Shown: positions 35,665-45,605, numbered from the stretch's first letter. The stretch: DNA of 64,000 nucleotides from Aquamicrobium sp. (GCF_023954335.1 NZ_JAMLIE010000002.1:558001-622000); one strand, 5' to 3'. A program made the numbers and translations. Notes: generated by a model from the letters alone, not told the origin.

Positions 35665-36609
35665 TCACGACAGCCTGACCTCGACGCCGGGCAGGGAGGG
35701 CAACAGGGCCTCGATCCGTGCCGTTTCCATCAGGCAGAAGGCGGTGGCGAGGGCGTCGGCGGTCGCGGCCTCGGGCGCCAGCACGCTGACGCTCTCGTGG
35801 AGGCATTCGCCAAGGCCGCTGCGCGGGTCGAGGATGTGGCCGGGGCCTGTCGTGCCGCCGAAGCGGAAGCCGGACGCGCTCGACGTGGCGATGGCGCGGT
35901 CGACGAGATCGATCCGCTCGCCGCTGCCGGCGATGCCCACTTGCCATGGCGAGCCGTCGGGGCGGCGGCCGAGCGCGCGGATCTCGCCGACATCGGCGAG
36001 GGTGCTGGTGACGCCGCCGGCGCGCAGCAGCTCGACGATCCTGTCGGTGATGAACCCTTGGGCGATGCCGTTCAGCGTCAGCGCCATGCCGGGCCGGGAA
36101 AAGGCGATGCGGTCGCGGTTGAAGGCAACCTTGTCGAGACCGACGATCGCGAGCGCCCGTTCGATGATTTCAGGCGACGGGCCGGCGGGGTCGGCGCCCG
36201 GCGCGGCGAAATGGTCGGCATAGGCCAGCCACAGCGGCTGGATCGTCGGGTCGAACGCGCCGCCGCTCAGGGTCCAGACGGTGCGGCTCACCTCCAGAAC
36301 CTCCACCAGCTCCGCCGGAGGGGCGGCAAGCGCGCCTTGCCGGTTGAGCGTCGAGAGCGTCGAATCCGGCCGGTAGAGGCTGAAGATGTGTTCCAGCCGG
36401 GCGATCTCGCCGGCGGCGCGGGCGATGAGGCGTTCTCCTTGCGCCCGGTCGGGATGGTGGACGATCAGCTCGGCAGCGGCGCCGAGCGCGCGCCCGCGCC
36501 AGCGGACGGCCTCGGCCGGCACGGCCGCGGCTCCGAAGGGCAGGAGGGCAAGGCCGGTCGCTGCTGCCGAGATGCCGATGAAGCGGCGGCGGGTCGGGGT
36601 TGCCTGCAT
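35665..36609 (-). CDS. nosX: FAD:protein FMN transferase NosX (ApbE family)
   Basis: A 314-residue periplasmic flavinyltransferase that attaches FMN to a Thr of NosR. A Tat signal (TRRRFIGISAAATG, residues 6-19) is followed by the ApbE domain: IFSLYRPDSTLSTLNRQG, GGAFDPTIQPLW, LNGIAQGFITDRIVELLR, DVGEIRALGRRPDGSPW and the C-terminal Mg-binding TADALATAFCLM. It is the last gene of nosRZDFYLX, 12 bp after nosL. The target motif SGATVT is present in NosR of this same cluster. Confidence 0.95.
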   Translation of the reverse strand: MQATPTRRRFIGISAAATGLALLPFGAAAVPAEAVRWRGRALGAAAELIVHHPDRAQGERLIARAAGEIARLEHIFSLYRPDSTLSTLNRQGALAAPPAELVEVLEVSRTVWTLSGGAFDPTIQPLWLAYADHFAAPGADPAGPSPEIIERALAIVGLDKVAFNRDRIAFSRPGMALTLNGIAQGFITDRIVELLRAGGVTSTLADVGEIRALGRRPDGSPWQVGIAGSGERIDLVDRAIATSSASGFRFGGTTGPGHILDPRSGLGECLHESVSVLAPEAATADALATAFCLMETARIEALLPSLPGVEVRLS

Positions 36610-36621
36610 GGCCTTGCCGCC

Positions 36622-37182
36622 TCAGTGGTTTCCGTGCGGGGGGATCGCGCCGACGGGCTCGGTGTCTTCGTCCTCGTCCGCATCAGGGCCGCCGAGCACG
36701 TAGTCGAGCGGGATGTCGTCGAAGCGCATCACCTCGCCGCCATTGGCGGCAGCGAAGGCGCGGGCGGCGTCCTCGGTCGAGAACGGCACGGTCTCGGCGG
36801 TGCCCATGCCGCCGCGCTGGCGGCTGCCGAGGACGAAGAAGGCGGTTTTGGCGTCGATCCAGTTGTCCGCGCCGGGCTGCTCCCAGCTTTCCGCCACGGC
36901 CATGTCGGAGACGTAGATCGCGGCGATGTTCTTCGGCTCGTCCGGCAGCATGGTGAAGGCGACCGCGTCGCGGGCCGAGGAGAACCAGATCGCCTCGGGG
37001 ATGCGCGTCAGGATGATCTGGCCCTTCGGCCCGTCATGCTCCAGCACGTTCATGCCGCAATAGCGGCCGATGGCCTCGGCATCGAGCGTGAAGGGGTCGA
37101 GCATCGGCAGCTCCTCCTGCTGCGAGCAGCCGGCGATGAGCGCGAGCACGACGAAAAGCGGGGCGGCGAGGGGGAAACGCAT
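36622..37182 (-). CDS. nosL: NosL copper-chaperone lipoprotein
   Basis: A 186-residue outer-membrane or periplasmic lipoprotein that hands Cu(I) to the NosDFY complex for NosZ assembly. The signal ends in the lipobox LIAGC (about residue 19). The metal-site motif GRYCGMNVLEHDGPKGQI matches the family CGM segment, and AAIYVSDMAVAESW and the Met-containing GGEVMRF segments follow. The C-terminal tail is acidic, then ends GAIPPHGNH. ATG 37182 is preferred to GTG 37185 because GGGAG is five bases before it; its first base overlaps the nosY stop. Confidence 0.94.
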   Translation of the reverse strand: MRFPLAAPLFVVLALIAGCSQQEELPMLDPFTLDAEAIGRYCGMNVLEHDGPKGQIILTRIPEAIWFSSARDAVAFTMLPDEPKNIAAIYVSDMAVAESWEQPGADNWIDAKTAFFVLGSRQRGGMGTAETVPFSTEDAARAFAAANGGEVMRFDDIPLDYVLGGPDADEDEDTEPVGAIPPHGNH

Positions 37183-38009
37183 CACAACTCCCTGCGTGAG
37201 AAGACGAAGATCGCGGCGGCGAGCGGAACCAGCGCCCAGGCGAGAAGCGCGGCGAGAAGGGCGGCCGGCACGAGCGTCGCGATGTCGGCGACGCCGCCCA
37301 TGCCGGAGATGGCCCCGGCCGAGCCGCTGCCGAGATTGATCAGGCGATAGGCGTCGGTCGGGTTCATCAGCAGCAGGGCGTTCAGCATGCCGCCGGTGAC
37401 GGTGCGGCCCTGGTCGACCACCAGCAGGCCGAGCAGCGCCATGTCGTAGACGAGGACGAAGACCAGCCAGATGCCGATCGCGACGCCGCCGGCCGTGCCG
37501 CGCTCGCCGACCAGCGCGCTGACGAGATAGCCGATGGCGACGAAGACCGCGCCGAGCAGAACCGACGAGCCGATCAGCGAGGCGAAGGCGGCCCAGCTCT
37601 CGCGGCCGATGTCGCCGCCGGTGAAGGCGAGCGCGAGCGCGGCACAGCCGTAGCCGACCAGCGTCGAGAAACCGAGGATGGCGAGATGGCCGATGAACTT
37701 GCCGACGATGACCTGCCAGCGCCGCACCGGATAAGAGAGCAGCAGCAGCATGGTGCCGCGCTCCATCTCGCCGACCACGGCGTCGTGCGAGATCAGCAGC
37801 GCGATCAGCGGCACGAGGAAGACGGAGAGGCTCGACAGGCTGACGATGACCACGTCGAGCGGGCTCGCGCCGACATTTCCCGTGGGCGCGCTGCCGAGGA
37901 AGGTGAGCGACAGCGCCAGCGTCGCCAGGAGCAGCGTCGTCGCCAGCACCCAGCGGTTGCGCAGGCCCTCGCGGATTTCCTTCTCGGCGATGACAAGGAT
38001 CGTGCTCAT
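37182..38009 (-). CDS. nosY: NosY, permease of the NosDFY copper-assembly ABC complex
   Basis: A 275-residue ABC-2 type permease with six predicted helices. The N-terminus ILVIAEKEIREGLRNRWVLATTLLLATLALSLTF and the loop HDAVVGEMERGTMLLLLSYPVRRWQVIVGKFIGH are typical for NosY; the C-terminal half has LMNPTDAYRLINLGS. With NosF ATPase and NosD it powers metal or sulfur transfer for the CuZ site. It overlaps nosF by four bases (ATGA) and nosL by one base. Confidence 0.95.
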   Translation of the reverse strand: MSTILVIAEKEIREGLRNRWVLATTLLLATLALSLTFLGSAPTGNVGASPLDVVIVSLSSLSVFLVPLIALLISHDAVVGEMERGTMLLLLSYPVRRWQVIVGKFIGHLAILGFSTLVGYGCAALALAFTGGDIGRESWAAFASLIGSSVLLGAVFVAIGYLVSALVGERGTAGGVAIGIWLVFVLVYDMALLGLLVVDQGRTVTGGMLNALLLMNPTDAYRLINLGSGSAGAISGMGGVADIATLVPAALLAALLAWALVPLAAAIFVFSRREL

Positions 38010-38911
38010 CGGCCGGCCTCTTTCTCGATGTCCTGGAAGTGAGCGTAAAGCTCGTCGAGCGTCGGCGGCGTCACGTCGAGGTCGGCGATCTCGGCGCGCA
38101 CGGCGGCGCGTAGCAGCTCGACCTTGTCCTCGGGCGCGGCGTCGATCTCCAGCATGTGGCCGTTGACCTCGCGCCAGTCGCGCCCGCCTTCGAGTCGGCG
38201 CTCCTTGCCCTCGGCGAGCCTGACCCGGATGCGGGTCGGCAGCCGGGCGATGCGGCGCAATTCGTCCAGCGTGCCGTCGGCGATCTTGAGGCCGCGGCCG
38301 ACGATGATGACGTGATCGGCGCGCCCTTCCAGCTCGGAAAGCGCGTGGGAAGACAGAAGGATCGTCGAGCCGGAATCGCGCAGCTCGTCGAGGAAGCGGT
38401 AGAAGTCGCGGCGCGAGGCCGGGTCGAGTCCGGTCGTCGGCTCGTCGAGCAGGAGCACCTTCGGCTGGCCGAGCAGCGCCTGCGCCAGCCCGAGCCGCTG
38501 GCGCATGCCCTTGGAATAGGTGCGCACGCGCCGGTCGGCCGCCCCGGCCAGACCGACGCGTTCGAGCAGACCCCTGATCTGCCCGCGCCCCGCGCGTTTC
38601 AGGGCGGAATAGAACTTGAGCGTCTCCGTCCCCGTCAGGGCCGGGTTGAACGAGACGTTTTCCGGCAGGTAGCCGAGCCGGGTGCGAACCTCCGGCGCGC
38701 CGGTGGCGGGGTCCTCGCCCAGCACCCGCACCGTGCCGGCGCTCGGGCGAATCAGGCCGAGCATCATCTTGATCAGCGTCGTCTTGCCGGCGCCGTTGTG
38801 GCCGACGAGGGCGACGATCTCGCCCTCCTTGAGCGAGAACGAGACGTCCCTGACGGCGTGGATGGGGCCGAAGGATTTCGAGACGCCGGAGAGGTCTATG
38901 GTCGGGGTCAT
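38006..38911 (-). CDS. nosF: NosF, ATPase of the NosDFY complex
   Basis: A 301-residue ABC ATPase. Walker A VGHNGAGKTTLIKMMLG, Q-loop region LGYLPENVSFNPALTGTE, signature YSKGMRQRLGLAQALL, Walker B KVLLLDEPTTGLDP and the H-loop LLSSHALSELE are all intact. The C-terminal 70 residues form the accessory domain seen in NosF. Start ATG 38911 overlaps the nosD stop (ATGA). It energises NosD through NosY. Confidence 0.96.
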   Translation of the reverse strand: MTPTIDLSGVSKSFGPIHAVRDVSFSLKEGEIVALVGHNGAGKTTLIKMMLGLIRPSAGTVRVLGEDPATGAPEVRTRLGYLPENVSFNPALTGTETLKFYSALKRAGRGQIRGLLERVGLAGAADRRVRTYSKGMRQRLGLAQALLGQPKVLLLDEPTTGLDPASRRDFYRFLDELRDSGSTILLSSHALSELEGRADHVIIVGRGLKIADGTLDELRRIARLPTRIRVRLAEGKERRLEGGRDWREVNGHMLEIDAAPEDKVELLRAAVRAEIADLDVTPPTLDELYAHFQDIEKEAGR

Positions 38912-40299
38912 TGCAGCTGCGATCTCGATCGGGACTGGAGCGGGGGCGGGGCCATCAGCGGGTGGCTGTCGACGACGCCGCCCGGCAGGATGGCGGGAAA
39001 CTGGCTCTGCGCCCAGCGGATGACCTGCACGGCCGGGCTGTTGACGAGGATCTTGGCCTGCGGCGCAGTCCACAGCACGCGGTCAACGAGATCGTTGGGG
39101 CGATAGGGGCTGTCGCCGATGCCGTCGCCGTTGAGGTCGAAGGCGGGGTTGTCGCTCCAGAAATTGCCACGCCCGTCGACCGACCAGTCGAGATGGCGCG
39201 TGCCGACATATTTCACCTGGTTGCGGTTGTTGACGAAGGTGTTGCCGCTCATGCGGTTGCCTTCGGAGCCGGCGGTGAAATGGATGCCGATGGCGCAGTT
39301 CTCGAACCAGTTGTCGTGGAAGGCGTTGCGGTTGGCGTTGTAGATGAAGACGCATTTTTCCGGGCCGAGCCGCATCCCCGATGCGTCCACCACCGCCGCT
39401 CCGTCGCCCATCGGCACGCCGTGGCTGTCGCCGCGCCGGCCGGCCATGGTCCAGCGCGCGACCGGCTGCATCCGGCCGACGACGATGTTGCCCGTGACGC
39501 GCGAGCCCTTGGACGTGTTCAGCAGCAATCCGTGGTCGCGGTCGCCGTTGGAGATATTGCGGGTGACTGTCAGCCGGTCGGAGAACATGATCGCGTAGCC
39601 GACGGAATTGCCGGTGGAGACGTTGCCGGAAATCTCGCTGTCGTTGGTGTACATGTAGTGGATGGCGAACCGCATGTTGCTGAAGCGGTTGCCGGAAAAG
39701 ACGTTGTGCTTGCTGGCCATGGTCGCGATGCCGTCGCGGCCCTTGCTGATGTCGTTGCCGATCACCTTTGCGCCCGGCGCGTTCCACAGGTGTACGCCGT
39801 TGCCGGCTTCGGCCGAGCGGCCCTCGCTTATGCCTTCGATGCGGTTGTCCTTCACCAGCGCGTCGTCGGCGCCCTGAATGTAGATGCCGTAGAGATTGCC
39901 GATCACCTCGTTGTTCTCGGCGACGGCGCCCTTGGCCGTGCGGTCGAGGAAGATGCCGGAGTCGAGCGTGGGGATGTTCGTTCCCGATCCCCTGACCGTG
40001 ACGCCGCGGACCACGGCGCCGGGAGCGGTCACTATGACGACGCTGCCCTTTCCGTTGCCGACGATTTCCGCGCCCGGCTCGCCCTCCACCGTCACCGTGG
40101 TCGAGATCGTGACCGGGCCGCGATGCTCGCCGGGCGCAAGGCGCAGCACGTCGCCCGGCCGGGCGAGATCGAGGAACATCTGTAAGGTCTTCGCCGCGCC
40201 GGCGGGAACGGAGACCGTCTTCGCCGCCGCGGGAAACGCCGCGAGGGCGGCCGCAAGGGCCGCCATCGCGATTGTCGTCATGGTGCTCGAACGAGCCAT
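38908..40299 (-). CDS. nosD: NosD, periplasmic beta-helix copper-delivery protein
   Basis: A 463-residue protein with a Sec signal (cleavage after AAAK-type FPAAA) and parallel beta-helix repeats (PbH1/CASH), for example GNGVHLWNAPGAKVIGNDIS and NDSEISGNVSTGNSVGYAI. NosD binds apo-NosZ and NosL and delivers copper for CuZ. Near the C-terminus GNFWSDNPAFDLNGDGIGDSPYRP is a family hallmark. The start at ATG 40299 is preferred to GTG 40311 because AAGGG lies at a workable distance. The short nosZ-nosD spacer contains three GCATGAC-type repeats. Confidence 0.95.
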   Translation of the reverse strand: MARSSTMTTIAMAALAAALAAFPAAAKTVSVPAGAAKTLQMFLDLARPGDVLRLAPGEHRGPVTISTTVTVEGEPGAEIVGNGKGSVVIVTAPGAVVRGVTVRGSGTNIPTLDSGIFLDRTAKGAVAENNEVIGNLYGIYIQGADDALVKDNRIEGISEGRSAEAGNGVHLWNAPGAKVIGNDISKGRDGIATMASKHNVFSGNRFSNMRFAIHYMYTNDSEISGNVSTGNSVGYAIMFSDRLTVTRNISNGDRDHGLLLNTSKGSRVTGNIVVGRMQPVARWTMAGRRGDSHGVPMGDGAAVVDASGMRLGPEKCVFIYNANRNAFHDNWFENCAIGIHFTAGSEGNRMSGNTFVNNRNQVKYVGTRHLDWSVDGRGNFWSDNPAFDLNGDGIGDSPYRPNDLVDRVLWTAPQAKILVNSPAVQVIRWAQSQFPAILPGGVVDSHPLMAPPPLQSRSRSQLQ

Positions 40300-40331
40300 G
40301 TCGTCATGCACCCTTCGTCATGCGCCCTTGG

Positions 40332-42248
40332 TCATGCGCCTTGCGGCTCGACGAACATGCGGCCCTTCATCTCCATGTGCATGGCATGGCAGAACCACGA
40401 GCAGTAGTACCAGTAGACGCCCGGCTGGTCGGCGGTGAAGGTCACGGACGCGGTGGCGCGCGGCGCGACTTCCATGTTGAGGCCGTAGTTGATGATCGAG
40501 AAGCCGTGCGTCAGGTCCTCGACCTCGTCGAGGTTGGTGACGTAGACCGTGACCTCGTCGCCCTGTTTGACCGAGAAGCTTTCCAGGCCGAATGCCGGGG
40601 CCACCGAGGTCATGTAGACGCGCACCTTGTTGCCGTCGCGGATCACCTCGTTGTCGAACTCGAGGTCGACGCCGTCGGCCTCCGCCTGCTTGACGGCATC
40701 GGCGAAGAAGGGGTCGGCGCGGTCCCAGACATTGACCGGGTTGATCTTCGAGCGGTGGACGATGGTGGCGTCATGCGGCTCGGCGAAGGTCGGGTTGTCG
40801 TGCACCAGCACCATCTCGTCGCCCGAGATGTCGATCAACTGGTCGTTCTCCGGCTTGAGCGGGCCGACGTTGAGGTAGCGGTCCTTGGAGAACTTGTTGA
40901 GCGAGATCAGCCACTTGCCGTCGGCCTCCTTGGTCTGGCCCATGGAGGTGTGGTTGTGGCCCGGCTGGTAGTGGACGTCGAGCTTCTGGCGGATCGGATC
41001 GACCGCCTCGCCGTTGAAGGCACGGATGGCGTCGTCGATGTTCCACTTGCAGATCTGGCTGTCGATGAACAGCGTCGTATAGGCGTTGCCGCGGCCGTCG
41101 AAGGCGGTGTGCAACGGCCCGAGGCCGAGCTCCGGCTCGGCGACGACGGTGTCGCGCGGGCCGATCTTGTCGTCGAACAGGTCGTCGAAGCGGCGCACGT
41201 CCATCACCGTCACGGTCGGCGACAGCTTGCCGTTGGCGACGATGTGGATGCCGTCCGGCGCGGTGTTCATGCCGTGCGGGCCGTTGGCGATGGGCACGTA
41301 GCGGGTGAAGGGCGAACCCTTGCGCCCGTCGAGAACCGGCACGCCGCCCATCTCGGTGTATTCGCCCTTGGCGACGGCTTCCTCGATGCGCTTCAGGTTG
41401 AAGATGACCACCCAGTCCTGCTCGGCCGCCATCATCTCGGCGAGGTTGACGCCCTCTTCCGAGTTGTAGCAGGTCGAGAAGGCGTATTTGCCCTGGTAGT
41501 CGGCGTCGACGTTGTCGAGGTTGCCGCTGACGATTACCTGCCACGCCACTTCCATGGTCTCGCCGTCGACGGCGGTGAAGACCGAGCGGTACTGCGAGGC
41601 ATCGTCGAGCACCGAGCCGTCGTTCGGCAGCGGCACGCCGTCCTCGCCATTGGCGAAGACATAGCCGGTCTTCGGATATTTCTGCACGCGCAGGCCGTGG
41701 ACCGTGTGCTGATTGGGAAGCTGGATGATCTTGTCGCACTTCATCACGTCGAGGCGGATGCGGCAGACGCGGGTGTTGGCCTTGTCGTTGGCGTAGAGGT
41801 AGCGCCCGTCATAGGTGCCGTCGGTCTGCGACGGATGGGGATGGTGCAGGTCGCCGTTCATGTAGACGTCGCCGCCGCGCTTCTCCATGAGCGCGCGGTA
41901 TTCCGGCAGCATGCCTTCCGACAGGACCTTCCTGCTTTCGTTGGTCTGGCCCCAGCCGGTGGCGCTTTCGCGGTTGAACACCGGAATGCGCATCAGCTCG
42001 CGCATCGAGGGCAGGCCGAGAACGCGGATCTCGCCCGAATGGCCGCCCGAGAAGAACACGTAGTATTCGTCGAGCTCGCCGGGCTTGACCTCGTAGCTGT
42101 TGCGCGCCTGCGCGAGCGCGGGCGTCATGGCGCTCGAGCCGAGCGTGATGGCGCCGGCGCCGACCGCGCCCGCGGCCGCGGCCGCCGCCGCGGTCGAGCC
42201 GAGCAGCTGGCGGCGGCTCAGGCCCGTTCTGGTTTCTTCCTGTGACAT
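40332..42248 (-). CDS. nosZ: Nitrous oxide reductase, clade I
   Basis: A 638-residue periplasmic enzyme reducing N2O to N2. The Tat signal [16 protein letters not shown] (residues 8-23) places it in clade I. CuZ ligands are visible in [13 protein letters not shown], in HTVHGLR, and later in [29 protein letters not shown] and FAEPHDATI. The C-terminal cupredoxin domain has the CuA loop [16 protein letters not shown] with the usual His upstream in DLTHGFSI. All ligands appear present, so the enzyme should be active. It follows nosR by 33 bp. Nitrite and NO reductase genes are absent from this window. Confidence 0.98.
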   Translation of the reverse strand: MSQEETRTGLSRRQLLGSTAAAAAAAGAVGAGAITLGSSAMTPALAQARNSYEVKPGELDEYYVFFSGGHSGEIRVLGLPSMRELMRIPVFNRESATGWGQTNESRKVLSEGMLPEYRALMEKRGGDVYMNGDLHHPHPSQTDGTYDGRYLYANDKANTRVCRIRLDVMKCDKIIQLPNQHTVHGLRVQKYPKTGYVFANGEDGVPLPNDGSVLDDASQYRSVFTAVDGETMEVAWQVIVSGNLDNVDADYQGKYAFSTCYNSEEGVNLAEMMAAEQDWVVIFNLKRIEEAVAKGEYTEMGGVPVLDGRKGSPFTRYVPIANGPHGMNTAPDGIHIVANGKLSPTVTVMDVRRFDDLFDDKIGPRDTVVAEPELGLGPLHTAFDGRGNAYTTLFIDSQICKWNIDDAIRAFNGEAVDPIRQKLDVHYQPGHNHTSMGQTKEADGKWLISLNKFSKDRYLNVGPLKPENDQLIDISGDEMVLVHDNPTFAEPHDATIVHRSKINPVNVWDRADPFFADAVKQAEADGVDLEFDNEVIRDGNKVRVYMTSVAPAFGLESFSVKQGDEVTVYVTNLDEVEDLTHGFSIINYGLNMEVAPRATASVTFTADQPGVYWYYCSWFCHAMHMEMKGRMFVEPQGA

Positions 42249-42281
42249 GGCAACTCTCCTTCTTTTGCCAGTTTTAGGCTT

Positions 42282-44600
42282 CTATGCCGTCGGCCCGGTT
42301 GTGCTTTCGGGCTTCCGGATCGGCACTCCCTTGTGGGAGATCACCGGTTCGGCGGGTCCCGGCCCCTTGGTCGCGGGGGAGGACAGCCGCTCGAATTTCT
42401 CGCGCTTCAGGCGCACCTGGATCATGTGCGGGCAGCGCTGGTCGTCGTGGTAGAGTTCCTGGCAGTGCATGCAGTAGATGCACTCGTTGACGTTGATCTG
42501 CCCCTCGGGGTGGATCGACTGCACCGGGCATTCCTTGGCGCAGCGCTGGCAGGGCGAGCCGCATTCGGGCCAGCGCTTCAGCCATTCGAACATGCGGATG
42601 CGGCCGGGAATGGCGAGCGCGGCGCCGAGCGGGCACAGATAGCGGCAGTAGAACCGCTCGATGAACAGGCCGATGGCCAGCAGCGTCAGCGCGAAGACGA
42701 CGAACGGCCATTCGCGGGCGAATTTCAGGATGATCGAGGTCTTGAACGGCTCGACCTCGGCGAACATCTCGGCCAGCGCCACCGAATAGAGCGACAGGCC
42801 GAACAGGCCGAGGAAGATGATGTACTTGATCGGCCACAGCCGCTCGTGCAGGCCGAAGGGGATCTCGATCTGCGGCACCTTGAGCCATTTGGCGAGGTTG
42901 TTGGTCAGCTCCTGCAACGCGCCGAACGGGCACAGCCAGCCGCAGAACGGCCCGCGGCCCCAGAACAGCAGGCCCACCGCCACCGCCGCCCACAGGATGA
43001 AGATCAGCGGCGCTGAGAGGAAGAACTCCCAGTGGAAGCCGGTCATCAGCGCGTTGGTGAAGGTGAAGACGTTGACGACCGAGAGCTGGGCGTTGGCGTA
43101 CCAGCCGAGCCAGACCAGCACGAAGGCGAGATAGGAGCGGCGCACCCACACGCGCAGGGCCGGCCGTGCCGAGAGCCAGTCCTGGAAGAAGAAGATGGCG
43201 GTCAGGATCAGCAGGGCGACGACCGTGATGCCGATGGATACGGCGTTCATGCGCCACATCTGCATCCACAGCGGCTCGGCCTCGCCGTCGAACGGATCCA
43301 GTGCTCCGTCGCCGGTCTCAGGAGCCTTCGGCGATTCGGCCGCCACCGGCGGGGCCGCGGGGGCAGGGGCCGCCTCGACCTTCACGTAGTCGGCGGGCAG
43401 CGCATAGCCGAGGTCGTAGGGCAGGGTGGCCTTGTCGCGCGCGCCCCAGGCGCGCTGGACGAGCATGTGCAATTCCCACGGCTCGGTGACGTCGAAGACG
43501 AAATCCTGCGGCACGAGGAAGAGCGCGATCTCGCGCAGGGCGGGCGCGCCGTCGGCGGCGATGTCGCCGAGGCGGGTGTGGTCGCGGTCGCGGAACCGCA
43601 CGCCCTGGCCGTCCTGGATGAGCTCGATGCGGTCGAAGATGCCGCCGCGCACATAGCCCGAGCCCTTGAAGGAATAGGCGCCGTCGCCGGCGACGAGGAT
43701 CGCCTGCCTGCCGTCTTTCAGCCGCGTCTCCAGCCGCTCGTAGCCGGCCTGGCCGAGCAGGCTGATCCCGATCGACGGCACGCTGACCGGGGCCATGTAG
43801 AGCTCGATGAAGGTGTCTTCGGGGTTCTGCGTCTCGGGCCGGGCGGCGGCCTGCGCCTCGCCGGCGCGGGAAAACGCGTCCGTGACCTCGCCGACGGTCA
43901 GCCGCAGCGCGCGCACCGAGCCGTCGCCGATCAGCGTCGCCCAGTCCTTGACCTCGCGCTTTTCCATGTCGACGGAGCGGATCTCGGTCGGGGCCTGCGC
44001 CTCGGCGACGCCTTCGCCGCCGAGCCGGCCGCTGCGAATCAGCCGCACGGAGGCGCGCACCACCGAATCGCCCATGACCAGCACGGTCACGGTGGCGCCG
44101 GAGACGATGTCGACCTGCGGCGGGCGCTGGGCGCCGGCGGCGACGCGGCCCATGTCCTGGTCGATCAGGGTGTTGAGCGAGGCGATGACCTCCCGCTCGG
44201 GAATGCCGATCAGGACGATCGGCTCCGAATGCTCGACCATCTTCAGGCCGCGCAGCACGCCCTCAGGGTCGAGCCCGACGACGATGTGGATCGGCTTGCC
44301 GGAATAGCCGATGGCGCTGGTGAAGTCGGAGTTGAGCAGCGCATAGCCCGCGAGCTCGTCGCCCTTGTAGGCCGGAACGATGGGCGGCTCGCCCATCGGT
44401 TCGCCGAATCGGTCGGCGCCGGCGAAAAGCTCGCCCGGCTGCACCTTGGGCAGGAATTCGTCGAGCCGCGCGGCCTGCGCCGGCTGGGCGGCGAGGCCGA
44501 CGAGAATGAGGAAGGCGGCCAGCGGAACGAGAAGAATCGTGTGCAATGCAACGAAGAAGGGGGCTGCCTGGCGGCGGTAGGGTCTTTGCTTGGTAGCCAC
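42282..44600 (-). CDS. nosR: NosR, flavin/Fe-S membrane electron-transfer protein for N2O reduction
   Basis: A 772-residue membrane protein required for nosZ expression and activity. After a first helix comes a periplasmic FMN-binding domain with the flavinylation motif DIVSGATVTVLV (target of NosX). Then five or so helices with two polyferredoxin-type cysteine pairs, FCGWLCPFGA and YCRYLCPLGA, and C-terminal [4Fe-4S] motifs CGSPCQRCAKECP and CIYCMHC..RCP. Start GTG 44600 is used: the open frame extends to 44687 but overlaps the FNR-like box, so that part must be promoter. The gene heads nosRZDFYLX. Confidence 0.95.
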   Translation of the reverse strand: MATKQRPYRRQAAPFFVALHTILLVPLAAFLILVGLAAQPAQAARLDEFLPKVQPGELFAGADRFGEPMGEPPIVPAYKGDELAGYALLNSDFTSAIGYSGKPIHIVVGLDPEGVLRGLKMVEHSEPIVLIGIPEREVIASLNTLIDQDMGRVAAGAQRPPQVDIVSGATVTVLVMGDSVVRASVRLIRSGRLGGEGVAEAQAPTEIRSVDMEKREVKDWATLIGDGSVRALRLTVGEVTDAFSRAGEAQAAARPETQNPEDTFIELYMAPVSVPSIGISLLGQAGYERLETRLKDGRQAILVAGDGAYSFKGSGYVRGGIFDRIELIQDGQGVRFRDRDHTRLGDIAADGAPALREIALFLVPQDFVFDVTEPWELHMLVQRAWGARDKATLPYDLGYALPADYVKVEAAPAPAAPPVAAESPKAPETGDGALDPFDGEAEPLWMQMWRMNAVSIGITVVALLILTAIFFFQDWLSARPALRVWVRRSYLAFVLVWLGWYANAQLSVVNVFTFTNALMTGFHWEFFLSAPLIFILWAAVAVGLLFWGRGPFCGWLCPFGALQELTNNLAKWLKVPQIEIPFGLHERLWPIKYIIFLGLFGLSLYSVALAEMFAEVEPFKTSIILKFAREWPFVVFALTLLAIGLFIERFYCRYLCPLGAALAIPGRIRMFEWLKRWPECGSPCQRCAKECPVQSIHPEGQINVNECIYCMHCQELYHDDQRCPHMIQVRLKREKFERLSSPATKGPGPAEPVISHKGVPIRKPESTTGPTA

Positions 44601-44668
44601 GCGATGCGCTTTCTTGAACGGGAGTGCCCGATTCGAGGGCGACGATAAGTGGTATTTTGCGCAGTGAT

Positions 44669-44682
44669 TTGATCTGGCGCAA
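44669..44682. promoter_or_regulatory. Hybrid FNR/NnrR-type box TTGAT-CTGG-CGCAA
   Basis: One half is the FNR half-site TTGAT and the other the NnrR-type half-site CGCAA. It lies between nosR (start 44600) and the divergent ferritin-like gene (start 44738). On the minus strand TATCGT follows 21 bp after the box, fitting a class II activator promoter for nosR. Flanking TTTGCGC/GCGCAAA arms add a longer imperfect inverted repeat. Confidence 0.65.
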
Positions 44683-44737
44683 ACCATTACCTTTTTTGCA
44701 GTGCGACATTTGTGACGTGAAACAGGGAGAATCCGGC

Positions 44738-45601
44738 ATGTCGCGCCTCGGCACGGAGCCGTTCATCAGGATCGGATCGCTGGAGGAACTGTTCGCGGTC
44801 GCGGCGGCGATGGAGCGCGAGGCCATCGAGGGATATTCCGAGCTCGCCGGCCGCATGCACCGGGAAGACAGGCCGGCGCTGGCCGAGGTGTTCGAGCGGC
44901 TGGTCGCCGAGGAGACCATGCATCTCGGCAACGTCGAGCACTGGTCGCATCGCATGACCGGCAAGGGGCCGGACCTTTCCCCGTTGCGCGGCGCGCCCGA
45001 CGCCACCTTCGACGACGAGGGGGCGGGCACGGTCGCGCCCGAGCTGATGAGCGCCTACCGGGCGTTCTCGATGGCGGTGCGCAACGAGGAGCGCGCCTTC
45101 GCCTTCTGGACCTATGTCGCGGCGCAAAGCACGTCGAAGGAGTTGCAGAAGGCGGCCGAGCAGATGGCGCGCGAGGAGCTCGACCACGTCGCCCGGCTGC
45201 GGCGCGAGCGGCGGCTGGCGTTCCACCAGGCCCGTGCGGCGGCGACCGACGGCGAGGGCTGGACGCTTCCGGCGCTGGAGAACCGGGTCGCTGCGCTTCT
45301 CGGCGAGACCGCGCGCGACGAGGCGGGGTCGGGCCGGGCGAGGGACATGGAGGCGCTGGCCGCGGCGGCGCGCGCCCGCGCCGGTACGCTGACCCATGCG
45401 CCGCTCGGCGAAACGCGGCTGCTGAAGAGCGTCAAGCCGGAGGTTTCGGCGCGCCTGCGGCCCGCGGTCGAACTGCTGCTCGACTGCTATCTCGATCTCG
45501 GCGAGCGCCTGCCCTCGCAGGCGGGGCGCGATCAGGCGCAGGCCTTCGCCGCCGAGCTGCTCGATTGCCTGTCGGTGGTGCGCGAGCCGGCGCGGCCGTA
45601 A
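44738..45601 (+). CDS. Ferritin-like (rubrerythrin-type) diiron protein, divergent from nosR
   Basis: A 287-residue protein starting at ATG 44738 with AGGGAGA upstream. Residues 10-165 form a four-helix ferritin-like domain with two E..ExxH-type motifs: MEREAIEGYSELAGRM, LVAEETMHLGNVEHW, VRNEERAFAFWTYVA and MAREELDHVARLRRERR, giving the expected carboxylate and His ligands. The C-terminal 120 residues are helical and unassigned. Such proteins handle iron, peroxide or NO. It shares the FNR/NnrR-like box with nosR and is convergent with the ubi operon (4 bp), so a role in the anaerobic or denitrifying state is likely. The exact function is unknown. Confidence 0.82.
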   Translation: MSRLGTEPFIRIGSLEELFAVAAAMEREAIEGYSELAGRMHREDRPALAEVFERLVAEETMHLGNVEHWSHRMTGKGPDLSPLRGAPDATFDDEGAGTVAPELMSAYRAFSMAVRNEERAFAFWTYVAAQSTSKELQKAAEQMAREELDHVARLRRERRLAFHQARAAATDGEGWTLPALENRVAALLGETARDEAGSGRARDMEALAAAARARAGTLTHAPLGETRLLKSVKPEVSARLRPAVELLLDCYLDLGERLPSQAGRDQAQAFAAELLDCLSVVREPARP

Positions 45602-45605
45602 GCGA

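Noticed and set aside
42282..44687. Longer NosR with an N-terminal extension to 44687
   Set aside because: The extension overlaps the FNR/NnrR-like box and promoter and would put 29 polar residues before the first helix.
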